This document shows, piece after piece, positions 61,440 to 64,000 of a stretch of 64,000 nt of DNA; the stretch's first letter is position 1, and every line of letters begins with the position of its first letter. The notes below the pieces were generated by a model. It did not search any database. It saw only the letters and a program-made list of their open reading frames with translations, and was not told the origin of the DNA. A program made the translations under genes and the position numbers. This stretch comes from Chryseobacterium paridis (GTDB lineage Bacteria; Bacteroidota; Bacteroidia; Flavobacteriales; Weeksellaceae): positions 1,907,390-1,971,389 of the forward strand of contig NZ_JAENHK010000010.1 of the NCBI RefSeq assembly GCF_016595215.1. Direction: 5' to 3'.

Positions 61440-62345
61440 TTAAAATTCTTCTTCAATAAGCTCTTTATTAACCATAGCTCCAGCAAAATTTCCCGATCCC
61501 ACAGCATTTGCTACCGATCGCATCATTGAGGAGCTATCACCACATGCATAAGCTCCATACACATTGGTTTTATAAAAAGCATCTGTTTTTATATGACCAG
61601 ATTCAGCTATTTCAATTCCCAAATCTCCAGAAATATTCAGATTCTGTTCAAAAGGAACTTTTGCGTAAATAGCTTTTACAGGATGTTGATTTCCATTCTT
61701 GAAAATTATATTCTCGACCTTTCCATTGATATGTTCAATACTGCTAATTTCATTTTCGTCAAGATAAATATTTTTTTCCTTCAACCTTTTTATCTGATCT
61801 TCTAATAATGTTGATTTCCCATTGGTGAACAGGGTAAGATCCTTTGTCCAGTGCGAAATCATTTTGGAAAATTCAAAAGCAAAATCTCCATCTCCTATAA
61901 TTCCTGTTTTTTCATTTTTAACCTCGTATCCATGACAGTAAGGACAATGTAAAACAGAAATTCCCCAACATTCATCGAATCCTGAAATATCCGGTTTTAT
62001 ATCCTTAATTCCTGTAGCTATGATCAGTTTCTTAGATTTGAATCTTTGTCCTGATTGTGTTTCGACTTCAAATCCGCTGTCAGTCTTCAAAAGCTTTATA
62101 GCCAGACCATCATAGAATTCTACAGAACTATATTTTTTCACCTGAGATGTAGCCTCATTGCTAATTTCTTTAGGGGTTTTGCCATCTTGTGTCAGAAAAT
62201 TATGAGAATAAGGTGTTTGCGCATTGCAAGGTTTTCCTCCATCAATGATCAATACATTCCTTAAAGATCTCCCTAAAGCCATTGCCGCGGAAAGCCCGGC
62301 ATAACTTCCTCCAATTATTATGACATCAAAAAGATTTCCTCCCAT
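61440..62345 (-). CDS. Thioredoxin-reductase-like NAD(P)/FAD-dependent oxidoreductase
   Basis: 301 residues, shorter than typical TrxB by a few residues. FAD-binding VIIIGGSYAGLSAAMALGRS at the N-terminus, a CPYCHGYEV redox-like CxxC (about 133-141), a second dinucleotide site TGIIGDGDFAFEFSK and the C-terminal FAD motif AYACGDSSSMMRSVA. In family members the CPYC differs from the CATC of true thioredoxin reductase, so the electron acceptor is uncertain. An inverted repeat overlaps its promoter and suggests control by a repressor or activator. Single-gene transcript. Confidence 0.92.
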   Translation of the reverse strand: MGGNLFDVIIIGGSYAGLSAAMALGRSLRNVLIIDGGKPCNAQTPYSHNFLTQDGKTPKEISNEATSQVKKYSSVEFYDGLAIKLLKTDSGFEVETQSGQRFKSKKLIIATGIKDIKPDISGFDECWGISVLHCPYCHGYEVKNEKTGIIGDGDFAFEFSKMISHWTKDLTLFTNGKSTLLEDQIKRLKEKNIYLDENEISSIEHINGKVENIIFKNGNQHPVKAIYAKVPFEQNLNISGDLGIEIAESGHIKTDAFYKTNVYGAYACGDSSSMMRSVANAVGSGNFAGAMVNKELIEEEF

Positions 62346-62366
62346 GGTTTAAAATAAAATATAAGA

Positions 62367-62396
62367 CAAAGATACAATATTTTTTCAATAACGCAA
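62367..62396 (-). promoter_or_regulatory. Promoter of the thioredoxin-reductase-like gene (-33 TTG, -7 TATCTTTG)
   Basis: TTG (62394-62396, minus) and TATCTTTG (62367-62374) are 19 bases apart. Start near 62359, leader about 14 bases. Confidence 0.6.
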
Positions 62397-62406
62397 CACT
62401 ATTGCG
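62392..62406. promoter_or_regulatory. Candidate operator, inverted repeat CGCAA-N5-TTGCG
   Basis: The inverted repeat CGCAACACTATTGCG includes the -33 TTG of the promoter below it. Its position fits a regulator that blocks or helps RNA polymerase. The regulator is not encoded nearby. Confidence 0.45.
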
Positions 62407-62420
62407 ATAATAAAATAATA

Positions 62421-62445
62421 AAAAAGCTGATCAAAAACAATCAGC
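62421..62445 (-). terminator. Terminator of the metallo-beta-lactamase gene
   Basis: GCTGAT / ATCAGC stem around an eight-base loop; on the minus strand it is followed by T6. It is 47 bases after the stop. Confidence 0.75.
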
Positions 62446-62491
62446 CATATTTAAACAACCTTTGATACTTCAAGACAAAGACCTTTATTAT

Positions 62492-63247
62492 CTATTCTGT
62501 TTTAAATAACTTTATCGTATAATCCAATAATTCCTGACCACCAACTTCTCCATGCCCCGGAATAACTATTTTCGCATTAGGATATGTATTTTTAACTTTT
62601 TCTACGGTTCCGACCCATGCTTTAACGTTTGAATCTTCAAGGTATCCTTTACTGGCATCAACTTCTTTAATCAGACAGCCACCAAACATCACATTTTCAC
62701 CCGGAAAGTAGCCCACAACATTATCTCTGGTATGGCCTTCACCAAAGAATGTCGCATATACTTTCTGCTTACCAACATTTAAAGTCAAACTATTATCAAA
62801 TCCATGGTCAGGAACATTGAATTTATTTTCTTTTGCTAATGCTATGGTTTTGTAAGTAGCGTAACATGGAATACCACTTTTAGTAAACTCTTTTAATCCA
62901 CCTACACAATCATTATGAAAATGGGTGGCGATAACGGCATTAATCTTTGCATTCAGATTGTTATTGATCCATTTAATTAATTCACCTGAACTCTTATCAT
63001 TAGTTGGAGTGTCAAAAATTACCGTTTCATCACCATCTTTTACAATCATTCCATTACAGGGAACCCGTCCAAATGTTTCTGTATCTATATAGGAAATATG
63101 CTGGTAAACGCTTGCTGACAACTTTTTAATAATGAGATCATGGGATTTATAAACCACCTTAGAATTAACAGATGAAGATTTCTGAGAAATACACCCAAAA
63201 AAAACTATCGTCAACAACACGCTCAAAATTTTAAATAATGATTTCAT
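62492..63247 (-). CDS. Subclass B1 metallo-beta-lactamase with lipoprotein signal
   Basis: 251 residues. A signal with a lipobox (IVFFGC, cysteine at residue 19) predicts a membrane-anchored periplasmic enzyme. Zinc ligands of subclass B1 are complete: H109, H111 and D113 in ATHFHNDCVGG, H172 in GEGHTRDN, C191 in FGGCLIKE with K194 for carboxylate binding, and H232 in IPGHGEVGG. B1 enzymes of flavobacteria (BlaB, IND, EBR, JOHN types) hydrolyse carbapenems; the exact family cannot be fixed by eye. Activity is inferred. It starts 25 bases after the GT39 gene stop and may be cotranscribed with it. Confidence 0.93.
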   Translation of the reverse strand: MKSLFKILSVLLTIVFFGCISQKSSSVNSKVVYKSHDLIIKKLSASVYQHISYIDTETFGRVPCNGMIVKDGDETVIFDTPTNDKSSGELIKWINNNLNAKINAVIATHFHNDCVGGLKEFTKSGIPCYATYKTIALAKENKFNVPDHGFDNSLTLNVGKQKVYATFFGEGHTRDNVVGYFPGENVMFGGCLIKEVDASKGYLEDSNVKAWVGTVEKVKNTYPNAKIVIPGHGEVGGQELLDYTIKLFKTE

Positions 63248-63272
63248 TCTTTATTCTTTTAATAAAAATATT

Positions 63273-64000
63273 CTAAAACTCACTTTCGCCCTCATCAATC
63301 TCACTCTTTATTTTTGCTCTCACATCTATTTTTGCCCGACTGAAACTAAAAATAAGAGTCCCTTTTTCTCTGGCAAAAGGATTGGTAATAGAATCAGCTT
63401 TTCTTGAAATTTCAAAGTAAGGCCCAGTCTCTTTTAGCTCATCGTCATTATCATCGTTTTTTATTCTTATCAAGTTAAAATATTTGTCTTTAAGATCAAA
63501 CCAATTGATGTAATCGGCATTAAATGAGACAGCTTTTATTCCCATCTTTGAATAGTAGTTAATGGCTCCAGCCTGCCCATAATTATCACATAGAACGAGT
63601 GTTTTCCCAGTCTTCGATAATTTGGAATATTCTTTATCTACTTTTTGAGCTAATTCTTTCCACCCTAGCATATCTGCAAAATCCTGAGGCAATGAATGAT
63701 CTTTTCCATCTTCCCACCGTAACAATCCAAATTTCTTATACCGCTCCGGATTATTCACAATAAACTCTGGACTCTTATTAGGAAATGAAATACGATACAT
63801 AGGGATAAATAATATGATAGGGTGCAGAATACAGATTGGTTTGAGAAATCGTTTCCAGCCGTTTTCCAAAATGTGATCCAAATAAACCGATCCAAAAGCT
63901 ACATACACAGGATAAAGACCTATCGCATAATAATCTTTAGCCTTAAAAAATACAAACAGTGATATTGCAATTACATATCCCCAGAAAAAGAATCTGAACT
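63273..64000 (-). CDS. GT39-type membrane glycosyltransferase (ArnT/PMT-like), 3' part
   Basis: The frame is open to the window edge, so the N-terminus is missing. The visible 242 codons include the last transmembrane helices with the family motif AKDYYAIGLYPVYVAFGS, another hydrophobic segment (ICILHPIILFIPMYRI), and a soluble C-terminal region with GKTLVLCDNYGQAGAINYYSKMG (read in parts). GT39 enzymes take a sugar from polyprenyl phosphate and act on the periplasmic face of the inner membrane. The acceptor is unknown; lipid A or protein are known targets in the family. A GTG at 63906-63908 is within the helix region, not the true start. Confidence 0.88.
   Translation of the reverse strand, partial: FRFFFWGYVIAISLFVFFKAKDYYAIGLYPVYVAFGSVYLDHILENGWKRFLKPICILHPIILFIPMYRISFPNKSPEFIVNNPERYKKFGLLRWEDGKDHSLPQDFADMLGWKELAQKVDKEYSKLSKTGKTLVLCDNYGQAGAINYYSKMGIKAVSFNADYINWFDLKDKYFNLIRIKNDDNDDELKETGPYFEISRKADSITNPFAREKGTLIFSFSRAKIDVRAKIKSEIDEGESEF

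Noticed and set aside
1..64000. CRISPR arrays, tRNA or rRNA genes, insertion sequences, prophage genes
   Set aside because: I looked for regular spaced repeats, cloverleaf-like GGTTCRA segments, transposase motifs and terminal repeats, and found none.

Overview
The window looks like a chromosomal segment from a member of the Bacteroidota, most likely Flavobacteriia close to Chryseobacterium. The DNA is AT-rich. Many genes are preceded by the phylum's TAnnTTTG -7 promoter element. Class markers include PorX and a type IX secretion sorting domain, an LpxC-FabZ fusion, a Mg-type HemB, a lipoprotein subclass B1 metallo-beta-lactamase and EpsG-type polymerases. The genus is inferred from gene content, not from a search. 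I saw no rRNA, tRNA, CRISPR array, insertion sequence or phage gene.

Layout. 0-4.7 kb: an unrecognised gene, hemB, a very small secreted T9SS-sorting-domain protein, and a NatAB-like ABC exporter. 4.7-12.5 kb, minus strand: a lipid A and central metabolism cluster reading HD phosphohydrolase, lpxD, lpxC-fabZ, lpxA, efp, an lpxD paralogue, sucD, and an outer-membrane beta-barrel. 12.6-17.7 kb: a frameshifted S41 peptidase, porX, an MliC-like lipoprotein, exonuclease III and an RlpA-like protein. 18-21 kb: a pair of secreted proteins and rimO.

21.2-58.9 kb is one large surface-polysaccharide locus, entirely on the minus strand, with most genes overlapping or a few bases apart. It carries two Wzc-type tyrosine autokinases, two Wza-type export lipoproteins, two Wzx flippases, two EpsG/Wzy polymerases, three initiating sugar-phosphate transferases, six GT2/GT4 glycosyltransferases plus one possible GT, two beta-helix proteins and three acyl/acetyltransferases. 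Its nucleotide-sugar genes predict UDP-GalNAcA (wbpO/wbpP-like), a dTDP-4-keto-6-deoxyhexose product (rmlABC without a clear adjacent rmlD), a CapE/RmlD-type UDP-HexNAc branch, a 4-keto-reductase branch and a 4-amino-sugar branch. Predicted internal promoters near 56.9, 36.2, 34.9, 33.5 and 22.2 kb suggest that two assembly systems have been stacked, not one uniform operon.

59.4-64 kb: recX, glyA, a thioredoxin-reductase-like flavoprotein with a candidate operator, a subclass B1 metallo-beta-lactamase, and the 3' part of a GT39-type membrane glycosyltransferase that runs off the window end.

All functional calls rest on motifs read by eye. Promoter and terminator calls are pattern matches without expression data.
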